The position numbers were made by a program, and so were the translations under genes. This document shows positions 33,894-46,194 of a stretch of DNA of 64,000 nucleotides, piece after piece (position 1 is the first letter of the stretch; each line of letters opens with the position of its first letter). Where the stretch lies: contig BRKX01000014.1 of assembly GCA_026008535.1 (NCBI GenBank), forward strand, positions 23,706,694-23,770,693. Reading direction: 5' to 3'. The DNA comes from Perilla frutescens. Taxonomy: Eukaryota > Streptophyta > Magnoliopsida > Lamiales > Lamiaceae. The notes under the pieces are model-generated. The model was not told where the DNA came from. It saw nothing but the letters and a program-made list of their open reading frames with translations, and made no database searches.

Positions 33894-36506
33894 TCAATCT
33901 AGGTCGGTAGTTTGTCTAGTCGGACACTTGGGACGGGTATGCGTCGTCTCACCACAAACACTACATTTCTTCTTTACTCTCCTACATGCACTATCCGTAG
34001 GCACGTCCTCTGGAGGTGCATTTAAGTCCACACCACCAATTGGGATCTGGGTTGTGCACACTCGTCTGTTGTGACCAGGGCCATGACATCTAGTGCAAAC
34101 CTGTCTTCGCGAGCTAGATGATGCCTCAACGCCTCCTCGAGCTCTTGACATCCAAGGACGACCAACTTGTTTTTTAATCACTGGGGCAAGCACAATTGGT
34201 GAACCATAAGGTGGCGAAATCCACTCTTCAGAACTTGGTAAGCCCATGATCACTAAGTCGTACATGCTGACTACAGTCTCCGTCTTGTAGCACCTATCCA
34301 CAAAATCATATATGTGTCCACCGGAGAATCTATGTGTGAAAAAAAAACATAGTTAAAAATGATGATGGTTGAGCAAATGGATTTTTAACAAAAAAAACAT
34401 GAAAGTTGCGTACCTGATCGACGCTGCAGCGTGGCTACATGGGATCAAATTCAGCTCGAACTCACGACAATCGCAGGTACGATGCTGAAGATCAACCATG
34501 AATGACTCCCTGCCAACCTCAACTTTCCACAAGTGTGCTAATGTCGTGCATCGAACGGGAAAACATCGTCCATGCTCAACATTCTTCGATAACTTGTTCA
34601 CAGCTTCAGGAGTCAACACGTGATCCAAACTCTGTGCTGTAGTCCTTCGCTCAACAAACCATTCTTCGACAATACGCCTGAACACCTCAAGCATTGAGAA
34701 AATAGGCAATCTTCTTGCCCACAGTAGACGAGCATTGAGTGACTCAGCCGCATTAGATGTCATGAAGCTGAAACGCCGTGCGGGACACTGCGATCGGGAC
34801 CAATGCTCTGGACCAATTCTACAAAGCTTCTGGTATGCCAGGGTGCTCACCAATTCCAATGCTGACATATGCCTCTGGAATACGTCTGTACGATAGGCAT
34901 AGGCAGCCTCCTTAAACATGGCAATCACATGGGCACCGCGCTTCGCCATCTTGTTCTGTAAATGATAATAGCACAAACCGTGTGCCGCTCTTGGAAAAAT
35001 GGCTGCGACAACATTCTTAATGCTCTGGTGCTGATCTGACACAATCAGGAGATCTTCAGTCTCCCCTAGAGTGATATCCAACCGACTCAGGAACCACTTC
35101 CAAGAATCATCATTCTCGATCGGACCGAGACCGATTGCAATAGGTAATATTTGTTCATTCCCGTCCTTCGTCACAGCAGCAAACAGAATTTCCTTGTTCC
35201 TCCCCTTCAAGTGTGTCCCATCAATCACGACCACTGGTCGTGAACCCTCCTGAAAAGCTCTGATGCACGGTCCGAGTGCCAAAAACATATACTGGAACTG
35301 ATTTTCAGGGGTCGTCAAAAATTCGTACAATATCCCGGGGTTCTGCAGCTGCACCGTGTGCAGAAACGCAGGTAATTGTGCATATGACTTATCATAGTCT
35401 CCATAAATCATCTCAATAGCAATGTTCCTCGAGCGCAAAGCAAAATTGTAATCGATCTGAATCTCGTACTCGCGTAAAAGCTCAGACATCATCTCTTTGG
35501 GCTTCAGAACAAGCCCCTCATCCACCAGTTTGCGAGCAAACTGTTTTGCAATGACCCGTGCAGGCACCTGACGTGGAGCAATGCGACTCATATCCATGTG
35601 GCAAGTGTGAGTGGAGTTGAACTTGTAGATTCTCCAAACAACTCCATCCACAACAGCATACAGCCTAAACGGGCACTCCCTGCCATGCTTGCACATATAG
35701 ACCAGTCGTGTCTTGTTCGATCGATACACGACATACTCCACTCGATTCTGCATGTGATAGAGTCCTACAGCTAGGGCCAAATCATCCTTCGTACGAAAAA
35801 TAGCACCCTTGTAAAGTGTGTCCGTATGTGCTGCTGAACGCTCACCCCAATCCAGTGGGCCGGCAATGTCCAGATTGGCAAGCGGAACAACCCAATTGCT
35901 CAAGGCCCTCTCAGGAACATCCTCAGACCTAGTATTCGATAAGGCTGCTCCTCCCATCATACCCATCAATCGCCCTCTACCCCCTGTCGAACGAATCCAA
36001 CCATAAAACTCTGTATACAATGATTCGAGCAAGGTCGATATGTTGTTCTCCTCTTCATCTTCATCAGTAGAGGGCATCTCTTCTTCTTCGTCGACTTCTT
36101 CTTCTTCCTCTCCTTCGTGCGGGCCTGCATCATCATCAACATTCTGCTCATCTCTAATCGGATCTCTTTCTTCTGGCATGGTGTCAGGTATGACCCTTGA
36201 GCTGCTGCAGCCTCTCTGAACAACATACACAACCATCTCTGAGCTCTGTTCGTGGAGCAAGTCAAGGAAATCTGCATCATCTTTCAGTCTTGTCTTGATC
36301 TGTCTGCCACTATTAGTGCTCGACATCCACGATAACTGATACTCGACAGATGTGGGATCGGTCTCCAGTAACTCATGAATCTCTCTAATTAGTGACCTAA
36401 AACAGAAACCATCCGATGACATGATGATCTGCTCCTCTACATCATCTACGTATTGAGCTCTCTCCCATCGACCACTATGTCGTACAATAATACGATGTCT
36501 AACCAT
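33894..36506 (-). CDS. MULE B transposase (MuDR/MULE, SWIM, two zinc knuckles), intact
   Basis: Two exons, 36506-34414 and 34329-33894, with an 84-bp GT-AG intron, about 842 residues and no stop or frameshift. Order: an N-terminal region (1-105) of the MULE PB1-like sort, an acidic linker (EEEEEVDEEEE, about 135-165), a DNA-binding domain with CKHGRECPFRLY and HTC..D (about 270-320), a MULE catalytic domain with VVVIDGTHLKG and LLIVSDQHQS (the two Asp) followed by HGLCYYHLQNK (C..H motif), a SWIM finger CDC...CSHAAASIR (about 672-690), and knuckles CTRCHGPGHNRRVC and CSVCGETTHTRPKC (about 775 and 820). Exon 2 supplies the knuckles. It catalyses TIR-directed excision and insertion. Its cargo neighbour is broken, yet this ORF is open, so the element may still supply transposase. 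Confidence 0.88.
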
Positions 36507-38460
36507 CTGTCATAACGAAAATATTCAAAAATAAGCATAATGAACCATAACGAAAATTTTAACAATAACGAAACTTAATTTTAAACATAACAAAAAATGA
36601 AAAATGAAATTTAACTATAACGAAACTTTCATTTTTAAAATAACGAAAATTTAATAAATATCATAACGAAATTTAAATTGAACAATAACAATAATTCTAT
36701 TTAACCATAACGATATGCAAAAATAAGCTCTCACGAAAATTCAGTATATACATAACGATAATTAAATTTATACATAACAGAAAATTAAATTTATACATAA
36801 CGAAAAATAAATTTAAACATAACGAAAATTTAATTATAAAAAAATCGTTATTATAAAATCGAGACAATCATTATTAATTTTAAACATTCGCTATTAATAA
36901 CTTTAATCATCCGTTATTATCAATAATGCTTCGTTATCATTATTTCTTTTTTTACTTTCGTTATTCATATTTCAATTATCGTTATTATAACTTTTAAACA
37001 ATCGTTATTATTATTTTTAATTATACTTTATTATTACTTTTAATCAATCGTTATTTTTATTTTTAGTTATGGCGTTTTTTTTAAATAATCGTTATTATAT
37101 ATAAATGATAATAACGATTGTTAAAAGAATAACGACAGATATTATGGCTTTTAATTTTCGATATGTTTTCCGTAATAAACTTTCGTTATTACGGCTTTTA
37201 AATAATCGTTATCATGGCTTTTGTAAACGATAATAATATCGTTATTATGGCTTATAATTTTCGTTATGGCTTTTTTAAACTTTCGTTATTCATATTTCAA
37301 GTATCATTATTATAAATTTTAAACAATCGTTATTATTATTTTAAATAATACATTATTATTACTTTTAATAAATCATTATTTTTAATCAAGCGTTATTTTT
37401 AATTTTAATTATGGCTTTTTTTTTAAATAATCGTTATTATATATAAATGACAATAACGATTGTTAAAAAAATAATGACAGATATTATGGCTTTTAATTTT
37501 CGGTATGTCTTTTTTAAACTTTCGTTATTATGGATTTTAAATAATCGTTATCATGGCTTTTGTAAATGATAATAATATCGTTATTATGACTTTTAATTTT
37601 AGTTATGGCTTTTTTAAACTTTCGTTATTATGGTTTTTCAATAATCATTATCATGGCTTTTGTAAATGATAATAATATCGTTATTATGGCTTTTAATTTT
37701 AGTTATGACTTTTTTTAAACATTCGTTATTATGATTTTTAAATAATCGTTATTATGCCTTTTGTTCTTTTCTTATTATCATTTCCATCGTTATAGCCTAA
37801 CTTCACATAATTAATCGTTAGAGCCTAACGTTACATAATTAAAATCAAGAAATGATAACACTACTAGATCATAAAATCAACGTAGAAACATAGAAACATA
37901 AAACCAGATAGCCTAAACTTAAAACAAATTCTACATTTCTTGAAGAAATAAACTCGAAACATACCTTTCAAAATTTAGGAACTTCTACTCGGCCCGTTCG
38001 TTGATGAAGACGACGTTGCTTCGTTCATAAATCTTCTGGATCAACCTCTCAATATATTTCTTCTCTTTTATTTGAGGAGAATCGACATTTTTTGTGTTTT
38101 ATTGTTTTGGATGTTCCGCCCTGCCTTCAATATATGCATATTACGCTACCAACCTCTCTTACACAAAATTAAATGTATTAAATTTAATTTAATTTGGGTC
38201 AACTAATACTTACCTATACAAATACATATTTATTCATTCTACCTACCTCATTTTGGTCGAAAAAATGAGAGAATAATTGATTGATGTTCATTTAATGTTA
38301 CGTGCATTAACGTTAGTTTTTTTAAAAAAAAATCGTTATGCTTATTTTCTTTTTCATAACGTTAGTGGAAGGTCAGTTTTTTAAAAGAATTTTGTTACGT
38401 GCATTAACGTTATTTTTTAAAACAATTTCGTTATGCTTATTTTCATTTTTAAAAATTTTG
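36507..38460. repeat. CATAACG / CGTTATT arrays, right arm of MULE B
   Basis: From 36510 to about 36850 the unit CATAACGAAAATTTAAT repeats about 15 times. From 36840 to 37790 the opposite-strand phrase CGTTATTATGGCTTTTAA repeats, including larger duplicated blocks: the run at 37095-37260 reappears at 37435-37590 and again in part at 37600-37690. Two weaker units lie at 38330-38460. No gene. Transposase transcription starts inside this block, so it probably includes the promoter. Confidence 0.8.
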
Positions 38461-39205
38461 TTGTTTTAGAGTGTGACACTTTCTAACCATAACCCTAAAA
38501 TTCATGAAATTGGATTTTTATATGTTAGGTGTGTGTGCATTTATTGGGTAGTTATTAAAAGTGTAAATAGTACACTTATACACAATGATTAGAATGTGGG
38601 GACATGTGTGTCATAGGGGTATTGTAGACATTTACACTCCAAATTGCCCAAATAACTCCTATAGCCTTATATCTTTTTTTTTTTCCCAATTACTATTTTG
38701 TTTTGCCTCTTTTTATCCATTTACACTAAATTATATATCAAATTAAAGTTTTTTTTTTCATTTTCATGTTCTTTTATTTAAGATCCATTGTGCATATGTT
38801 TATACGAATATATTTTTTCGTTCATGATAGCATGATGTTATACTCTTAATAACTAACATGACAAAATACACATAACAATATGAAAAAAATGCTCATAATA
38901 CATGTAAATTTTGCTAATAATAGCAGTAGTGTCGTCCATTCATATTAGCATCGTTGTATATTTATAGTAGTATATTGATTTCATTTAGTATAACGAAATT
39001 TATAAGAATAGACAATGATTTTAAAATATTATCTATATGATTCCGAAAATTGAACCTTTTTAAAATTTTCAAATATTATAAGTTTGTTACGGTCTTTGAC
39101 CGAAAATTAAGCAAATTGTGGTCTTAGATAGTTCATGGCTCTCACATTAGGATAATTTCTCATTTGATCTAACCCCCATATGCGTGTATATATATGTCTG
39201 TGTGT
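38461..39205. mobile_element. Right end of MULE B
   Basis: 38641-38669 is the inverted partner of 12402-12431. Further out, at 39100-39205, a GGTTAGATCAAATGAGAAA-type phrase (read minus) abuts a (TA)n/(TG)n tract (39180-39212), the same arrangement as at the left end. Either point may be the true end. No unambiguous 9-bp TSD was found. No gene. Confidence 0.45.
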
Positions 39206-39361
39206 GTGTGTGAAGAGAGAGACAGAGACATAACATGATGATTGATGAGGTATCATGGAATTCCAAGTCTGGATTTTAGGCATATATATGTGTGTATAAC
39301 TGGCACTGAGAATTCATACAATACAAGTTCCTGAAGATTACAAACAACATCAAAATGAAAA

Positions 39362-39835
39362 TCAACCAAAGCATTGATCAGTAGGAAGCGGGCCGGGAAT
39401 GGATCCTTGCTCAAAAAATTGCAATGCAAACACAAGGATGATGGCTAACAACGAGAGATAGGAGAGGCCTTCAACAGCTCCCAACAGGGCAAAGGGCCCA
39501 TTGGGGAGGCCCGAGCCCGTTTTGGTCTTGGTGTAGAGCGACCATGCAACAATGCCCACCACCACGAGGTAGCTCACTCCTTCGAGTGCACCTATAGACC
39601 CTCCTGGCCCGGGTGGAAGCCCGCACCCAGTAGTCTTCAGAGTGTAAAGGGACCACCCGATCACCGGCGTGGCCACCAATCCTCCAACAATGGCGGCCGC
39701 CTCAACGCCGCTTCCTTCACCACTCTCCTTAGCCATCCCCTGCACTTTCACCATTGCCTGCCGCCTTATCACTTTGGTTAATTTGTGGCGGTTTATTGGC
39801 GGCGACGGCAACGGCGACAATTGTAAAATCATCAT
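39362..39835 (-). CDS. DUF1118 thylakoid membrane protein, RIQ1/RIQ2-like
   Basis: Single exon, 157 residues, from ATG 39835 (the next codon is also ATG). A short basic Ser/Pro-poor start (residues 1-36, probable plastid transit peptide) leads to three hydrophobic spans (about 44-66, 83-102 and 117-141) and the conserved end PGPLPTDQCFG. Residues 70-90 (GCGLPPGPGGSIGALEGVSY) and 107-127 (GSGLPNGPFALLGAVEGLSY) are an internal repeat. These match the plant DUF1118 family as I know it; the Arabidopsis members RIQ1 and RIQ2 sit in grana thylakoids and affect grana stacking and non-photochemical quenching. Which paralogue this is cannot be told. The transit peptide is shorter than usual, so an upstream start is possible but no open frame supports it. 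A genuine host gene, on the same strand as the ANP32-like gene. Confidence 0.82.
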   Translation of the reverse strand: MMILQLSPLPSPPINRHKLTKVIRRQAMVKVQGMAKESGEGSGVEAAAIVGGLVATPVIGWSLYTLKTTGCGLPPGPGGSIGALEGVSYLVVVGIVAWSLYTKTKTGSGLPNGPFALLGAVEGLSYLSLLAIILVFALQFFEQGSIPGPLPTDQCFG

Positions 39836-40079
39836 ATCTTTGGAGTCTCGACTAGTCGGTGTTGACTGTTCAGCCTAACCTTATTTTATGATGGGGTAGA
39901 AAGAGAGAGAGACAGAGGAAGAGAATCCGCCTACCTTATCCACTCCCAAATTCAGGATTGCCAAACCACATGATTTAATTATAGGGCCACTTTCGACATT
40001 TGACGTGTTAGATCGATAAATATACTTATATACCCTATATACATGTGTTATGTATATGTATATATATATATATATATAT
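39836..40079 (-). promoter_or_regulatory. Upstream region of the RIQ1-like gene with (TA)n tract
   Basis: The first 245 bp upstream of the ATG contain a CT-rich leader (39901-39920 on plus is GAGAGAGACAGAGGAAGAG) and a (TA)n tract at 40049-40079 that received the MITE. No unambiguous TATA box was chosen. Confidence 0.4.
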
Positions 40080-40838
40080 GGCAAAACACTGATTTGGTTT
40101 ATCCTATTTTTATTTTTTCGGATTAGATCCCTGTATTTTATTTTATTAAAATGAGATTCGCGTGCTATATATTTTGTTAAAATGAGGTCCATGTACTATT
40201 AATTTGATTAAAATTAAGTCTCTAGTCAAAAATAAAAATAAAAATTAATTTTTTAAATAAACAAGAAAAAATTAAAAAAATAAATATAAATTTATTTTTC
40301 TAAGTAAAAAATTATTTAAAAATAAATAATAAATTTAATTAACAAATTTAAAACCATAGTTTAAAAATGATTTTTATTTAATTGAATTTTTTATTTTATT
40401 TAACTATTGTTTGATTTTTTAATTTATTTTTTGAAAATAAAATAAAATTACGGCTCTTTATAAAAAATAATTTATTTTATTTTTTTCAACTTTTTTATTC
40501 ATCTTAAAAATTAAAAAACTAGAATAAAATTTGTAAAATATTTTTTGATTTTTTCAAAAAATAAAACTACAGTGGTTTTAAAAATTTTAATTAAATTTAT
40601 TTTTATTTAATTTTTAAAATATTTTTTTACTTATAAAATTCAATTTAAATAAAAAAATCAGTTTTTATTTTTATTTTTCAATTTAGTTTATGTACTATCA
40701 ATTTAGTTAAAATCAGGTTATTTTATTATCAAATTTGATAGAATCAAGTTCCCCATAAACAAAATTGTGCCTACATAAAATATAGGGACTGAATCTGAAA
40801 AAATTTAAAAATACAAAGACCCAAAACAACATTGTGCC
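40080..40838. mobile_element. 759-bp MULE-type MITE upstream of the RIQ1-like gene
   Basis: The TIRs are about 65-70 bp and imperfect: left GGCAAAACACTGATTTGG..., right (minus) GGCACAATGTTGTTTTGGG..., both continuing into TATTTTTA..TTTTTTC.GATT...TCCCT.TATTTTAT. Nine-base flanks TATATATAT and TATACATAT differ at one base, the TSD length of Mutator-like elements. The interior is AT-rich with no coding frame. Confidence 0.78.
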
Positions 40839-41876
40839 TATACATATTGGAGCATTGATATTAGCAATTAAGGTATTTTATTATCTACTTATAATAGATA
40901 ATTTAAATTAATGATGTGGAGTTATTTTAATTAACATAACTAAAAGGAGAATGAATAGTTGGAATATCAACGACAGTGAATGCTCCCTTATTTAAATAAT
41001 CTGTGTGAAATAGATATAATATTAATAGCGGACAAAACATGCCACGACTTTCGATTTTCAGTGGCACTCAAAATTATTTATTACAAAAATATCCAGGGCC
41101 ATAACAGAGGAGCAGGAAAGCCAAGCCCAATAATATAATTTATTTTTTTAATAACAAAAAGAAAAAGAAAAAGAAAAAGAAAAAGAAAAAGAAAAGGAGA
41201 ATTCTCCGAAACCCCAAGGGCCGGATTGTCACAAAGCCCACCATGGAATGGATTCACCACTCCACAACATAAACCTCCTTCAATCTTGTCCATCACCTGC
41301 AAAACTCGGACATATTACTTACTATTACTACCACTACTGCTGCTAGTAATATTATCATTATTACTCGTGTGTACTAAAAATTAAATAACGCCGTGATTCA
41401 TGCATGCACGTGCAAACACTTTAACAAAACGACGCCGCATTCGCATTTTTAGATTGATTGATTCAATAGACACAAACACGTCCCACAGCCCAGCAACCGG
41501 TTTATACAAGCCAGCCAGCCCATTTCTTTTTCTTTTTCTTTTCTATTTTTTTACCTCTAAAATATATATATAATAAAGAGAGGAGGGTGAAGTTCCTTCC
41601 AAATTCCAACTCTTCCGTTTCCTGCCGTCGTGACTGAGTTGCGGAGCGAGTTGAACCCGCTCATAACGGCTACTGTAGGGAGGGAGGGGAAACCATAAGA
41701 AGACCACAACTGAAGCGAAGCGGGAAATAAACCACTTTTTAAACATTCATTTCATGCTGTCCACCATAACATAATTTCCCTCCAAAATATTGTCTAGGGA
41801 GACTTGCAAACCCATTACTAATTTCAAGTTTTCCCACCATTCTTGACTTGAGAGATTATAAACAGAACCGCCATTT
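40839..41876. other. Intergenic region between the two host genes, with possible MITE and microsatellite
   Basis: A possible small MITE lies at 40848-40986: left GGAGCATTGATATT, right (minus) GGGAGCATTCACTG, with GTTGATATTCC nearby. A (GAAAAA)n microsatellite at 41157-41197 generates an artificial FLFLFL frame on minus. 41400-41876 probably includes the 3' UTR of the ANP32-like gene. Confidence 0.35.
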
Positions 41877-44762
41877 TTATCGGTGCTTCGATGACTTGCT
41901 GTACTGCACGATGTCGTCTTCATCCTCATCCTCCTCATCATCATCATCGCCATCATCATTGTCGTCCCCATTTCTCTTCCTCTTACTGGAAGATGAAGGC
42001 GGCAACTCCTGGACCTCACCATCGTGGTCATCTTCTTCATCCTCAACGTCTTCCTCCAATTCAGGGTCTTCACCTTCTCCCAAATCACTACCTACAGCAC
42101 CAGCATCTGCTTCCACCCGCTCAACTGGTTGAACCAGGTATCCAGACCCATAATCATCTTCCTGCAATCAAACCACAAACATCAAAATTGTAATGAAACT
42201 GAAACTAAAGCTAAAGCTACACAAAAAATACCACGAGACTGGCACAATTACATGAAGAAACAGACCGCTCAAACATCCATGGTAACAAACAAAACTTCTG
42301 GTGTGAGAGCATAAAAAAGATTCCTCAACCACAATAGCTAATATATTAATCAAAAAGTACTTCAAATAATGCAATAAGATCCAAATAAATAGATAAAGAC
42401 CTAATTCAAGTCACAACTTCACAAGCACCAAACACAGAAACCTCATGCTCAGGCCATAAACCAAATGTCCAATTATTATATGTCCATGGCACATGTCCGA
42501 CAAACTGTGAAAATTTACACCGTCAACAAAATCTTAGAATGCTGTATACCATCACTATGTCCACTAATTTGTTCATTCCTGACATCAATGAAGAATTAGA
42601 AACAGAGAATGAGAAATCAGCAACAAATCAGAGTGATGTAAAAATTCTCACTGAAACTAAAAGAAAAAAGCCAATTGCAACAAGCAATTATTACCATTTA
42701 TTCTTTGATTCTCCACTATTTCAAATCCACAATAATCATGTTTGGAGAAGAGGGTGGGGGGAGGGGATGAGAAGGGAATGGGTTTTAAGTAAATTAAAAC
42801 CAAAGATACTGAAGGTATATGTTTCTTTACTAAAAAAAGAGGGAGGAAATACAAATAGATTTTCCAGTTAGTCAAAGTCATAAAAACAAATTGTGTACAT
42901 AAAAAAAGGAACACAGCGGATTGAAATCAAATTTCACAATAGAACCGCCACTTGTGTAGCCTTGTTTCTTTTTTAAAAAATACCTAAAATGAAGCTTCTT
43001 AAAATCCTAATAATTCTAAACTAAATTATGAAAATATTATGATACCAAAACAGTTAGAGATGAGGACTCAACTGGGGAATATTTGCTTTACAAAAAGTCA
43101 TAAAAACAAGTTTACTGACAAAGATGAATTCAAATATCACACAAATTATAAACAGAGAAAAAAAAAAGAAACTACACTCACATCATGAATCAAAGTTGAA
43201 AGTCAGTTTTCTTTTCTACAATGGGTAATCTTGTGAAAACTTCCCCTTAATATATCACTCAAAAGCATGAAATAACAAAATATACAATGCAGATCATTCA
43301 ATAACCTTGTGTGTGGGACTGTCACATAAAAGCTGCAAAAAAACTTCCCCAGGAAATGCTTGCAGTCACTTCGCAAACAAGGCAAGGCAAGGAACCATAA
43401 TGAGGATGCTCAAGAAATCCAAACATTATAAACAAACACAACCACCAGAAAGCACAGGAAAAGCCTATGGCATCTCAAGATTCTTGGGGATGAAATTTGT
43501 GTTTCTTACGCAATTTAGATGAACATGTGTGTTTATTGTGAGATACGGGTGACTAAATTTGCATACACACATAAGATTCATGTTCAGGAACATAATTTAA
43601 CAGAACAAACAAAACAGGCACCAGATATTTCAGACAAAGGAATTATCACCTCATCCTCAGGCTCCTCTTCGTCCTCAAATTCTCCATCCTCCTCAACTGC
43701 CTGCTCTTCCTCCCCAGTCTCTCCATCATCATCCTCATCGGCATCATCTTCCCCCTGCTCGTGTGCATCAATTTCCCCTTCCGTGCTTGTGAGCCTCCCA
43801 GTACTCTCAGGCTCCACAAAATCCCTCTCATCATTATCCACTTCTTCTTCATCCTCGTCCTCATCATCATCATCGTCATCATCCTCCACGCCGTCCTCCC
43901 CATCATCGCTGTCATCTATATCGTGGACTTCCACCACGTCCTCATCCTCACCATCGTCATCCTCGTACACTTCCTCCACCGAATCATCTTCGTCGTCTCC
44001 ATCCTCCTCGTCATCCTCTCCATTCACAGCCTCCACTCTAAACCCATTTGAATGGTGATGTGAACTGCCAGCACGACTTAGCCCATTGATCCCCCTAGAT
44101 GTCTCCGCTTCCTCCTCGTCGGCATCGCTCTCCTCATCCTCATCAACATCCACAACCCCCTCGCTCCCCGCTCTCTGCCCATTGCTTAGCCTGAACGGGT
44201 GGTCCTCGCCGTCAATCTCTCCACTGCCAGGATCATCCTCCTCATCCTCTTCGTCATCCTCCTCATCGTCAGATTCCGGCCGCTCATTCTCCTCCGCATC
44301 CATCTTATCCAAATATTTCAATGACCTAATCAAACCGAAAACTCGAGATCGGTAGTCCTTAACCCGGGTAACAGGGCACTCGTAAAGATCCAATGAAACC
44401 AGCCTCAGCTCTGCCAGAGGTCTCAAGTCGTTAATATCTGAAATCCTATTATTCGACAAATCAAGGTCCCGTAGCGATTCAAGTCCGGCTTCAACGAGGA
44501 ATTCGAGTCCGCCAGCAATCCGATTGTCCGACAAAATAAGCTTCTGCAAATTCCGGAGGCGGGGGAACTGCTCCAGCGATGAGGCGCCGATGTTGGCCAT
44601 AGAGAGGTGCTGAAGATTGTGGAACTTCTCGAAAAGAGACGGCGGTGGCAAACGGCCGTGGATGCACTTCACCGCGCCGTCGAACGTTAACGTCCGGACC
44701 AAATCGACGTCTGTTTGGCCGTCCAACGCCGTCTCCACCGCCCTCTCCCAGATCTCATCCAT
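41877..44762 (-). CDS. Acidic leucine-rich nuclear phosphoprotein 32-related protein (ANP32-like)
   Basis: Exons 44762-43650 and 42161-41877 join in phase across a 1.49-kb GT-AG intron, about 465 residues. The start MDEIWERAVETALDGQTDVDL is the conserved plant ANP32 start and was preferred to the in-frame ATG at 44822. Leucine-rich repeats cover residues 40-150 (LQHLSMANIGASSLEQFP, LQKLILSDNRIAGG, LRDLDLSNNRI), capped by YRSRVFGLIRSLKYLD. From about 165 the protein is an Asp/Glu tail (runs such as DDDDDDDEDEDEE) with short breaks, then KRKR, a possible nuclear signal, near residue 435. Animal ANP32 proteins bind histones and other basic partners and take part in chromatin and phosphatase control; the plant role is inferred. 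Ser- and His-rich frames on the other strand are shadows of the acidic repeats. A genuine host gene. Confidence 0.9.
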
Positions 44763-46194
44763 TGTTTTTACCAAACCCTCTTTTTCCACTGCATAAAAAA
44801 AGGTACAAAATGCTATATTCAATTTCCTTAACGATATAATTTTGGGGGAAAAACTTTAAACCCTAGAATTTGGTCTCTATCGAATTCCTCTCTCTAGAAT
44901 TCTCTGTCTATTTCTCGGAGAGGCTCGCTCGCTATAAGATATTGGAGGTGAGTCACCTCCGAGTTAGATAAGTTAGGGTTGGTCAGTGTTGAGTTAAGTT
45001 TGACCGTGGTAGAGTTAGATGGGCCGATAAATGGCGTTTGACGAGTAAATAAGGATCGACCGTTGGATTAGATAATTAAGGATCGGTGACGTGGTATAAC
45101 GATGGACGGTTCAGATGGGCGGATGGTGTGTTTGTTTTAAATTGAAGGAAGTACATCTTGAGGCTAGAGAGTAGAGAGAGAAAGGGAAAGTCACGCGCTC
45201 GGCAAGTCTCATACGTCTTCTTGGGTGGTGTAAATGTTGCAGCGCGCAAAGGAATATGCCCTTGATTCCGTGTTTAATACGAGATTGCCATTGTTGTTCT
45301 CAGACGAGAGCGTCATTACAATTTTCTACTAATTTACAAACAAATCGTGATTGGATGCCTTATTTATTTATTTAATTTAAAAGGCTACAGCCTGCTGTTT
45401 TATGTACCAAATTTGTTTTTATGACTTCTACTAACTGAAGGTGCGAGAGAACAATTGTTCGATCAACTGTCGGTGAAATACTGATAAATTTACCATAAAC
45501 GATCTAAATGTTGTCATTTAAAGTGTCGGATATATTTTGTCTGGATAATCGGTCACATGGATTAAAATAGCAAAAAATCTTAAAACTTGTGTGTTCAATT
45601 GTAAATTTTTAATAGATTGTACGAAAATTGTAACCATGCTGTGAATGGTATGTTAACTCCTACGATTCATCTCATACACGTCGATTGATAATGGACCATG
45701 TTAAATGGATCTCATTGGAAAAATATTAAGATGTTTCAAATGCAAAAATGTTAAAAAATTATGTACTCAATTGCAAATTTTTAAATTTTGCTAAAAAATT
45801 GTAAAATGATGTACACGTCTTAAGTCCCACAATTAACCCATTTATTTATGATACACTGGAGTCGTTACATTCCATAGGTTGTACATGTAGGAATTTATAA
45901 CTCACGTAATATAAATTCATTGATCATAGATCATACCATATTTTAGGAATATGATATCGCACTAGGTTGTCAAATATTATAGGAATACCTAAATCTATTG
46001 AGATTGAAAATCTTTATGAGAAATATCTTTATGAATAATCTCTAGATCTGAACACGAACAGAGGATTAGTATTATGGTCTTCCTCAACTAAATCTCTTTA
46101 TTCCTTCTATGGGACCTTCATCTTTCTTTCAGATGGGAAGAAGTAAAAACTGTGTTCGATTTAGTATATTAGGGACCATAACCAAAGAGCTATA
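44763..46194. other. Upstream region of the ANP32-like gene and intergenic DNA
   Basis: A telo-box-like AAACCCTAG lies at 44858-44866, about 100 bp upstream of the start; such boxes are common in promoters of plant growth and ribosomal genes. CT-rich leader sequence (TCTCTCTAG) is at 44889-44900. Beyond 45000 there is no gene; 45890-46190 has LTR-like phrasing but no boundary could be fixed. Confidence 0.4.

Noticed and set aside
41081..41302. Minus-strand frame with FLFLFL run
   Set aside because: The run comes from a (GAAAAA)n microsatellite and the rest has no recognisable domain.
41848..42193. Ser/His/Pro-rich plus-strand frames
   Set aside because: Antisense of the second acidic exon of the ANP32-like gene.
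43519..44355. Ser-rich plus-strand open frames
   Set aside because: They are the antisense of the Asp/Glu-coding repeats of the ANP32-like gene.
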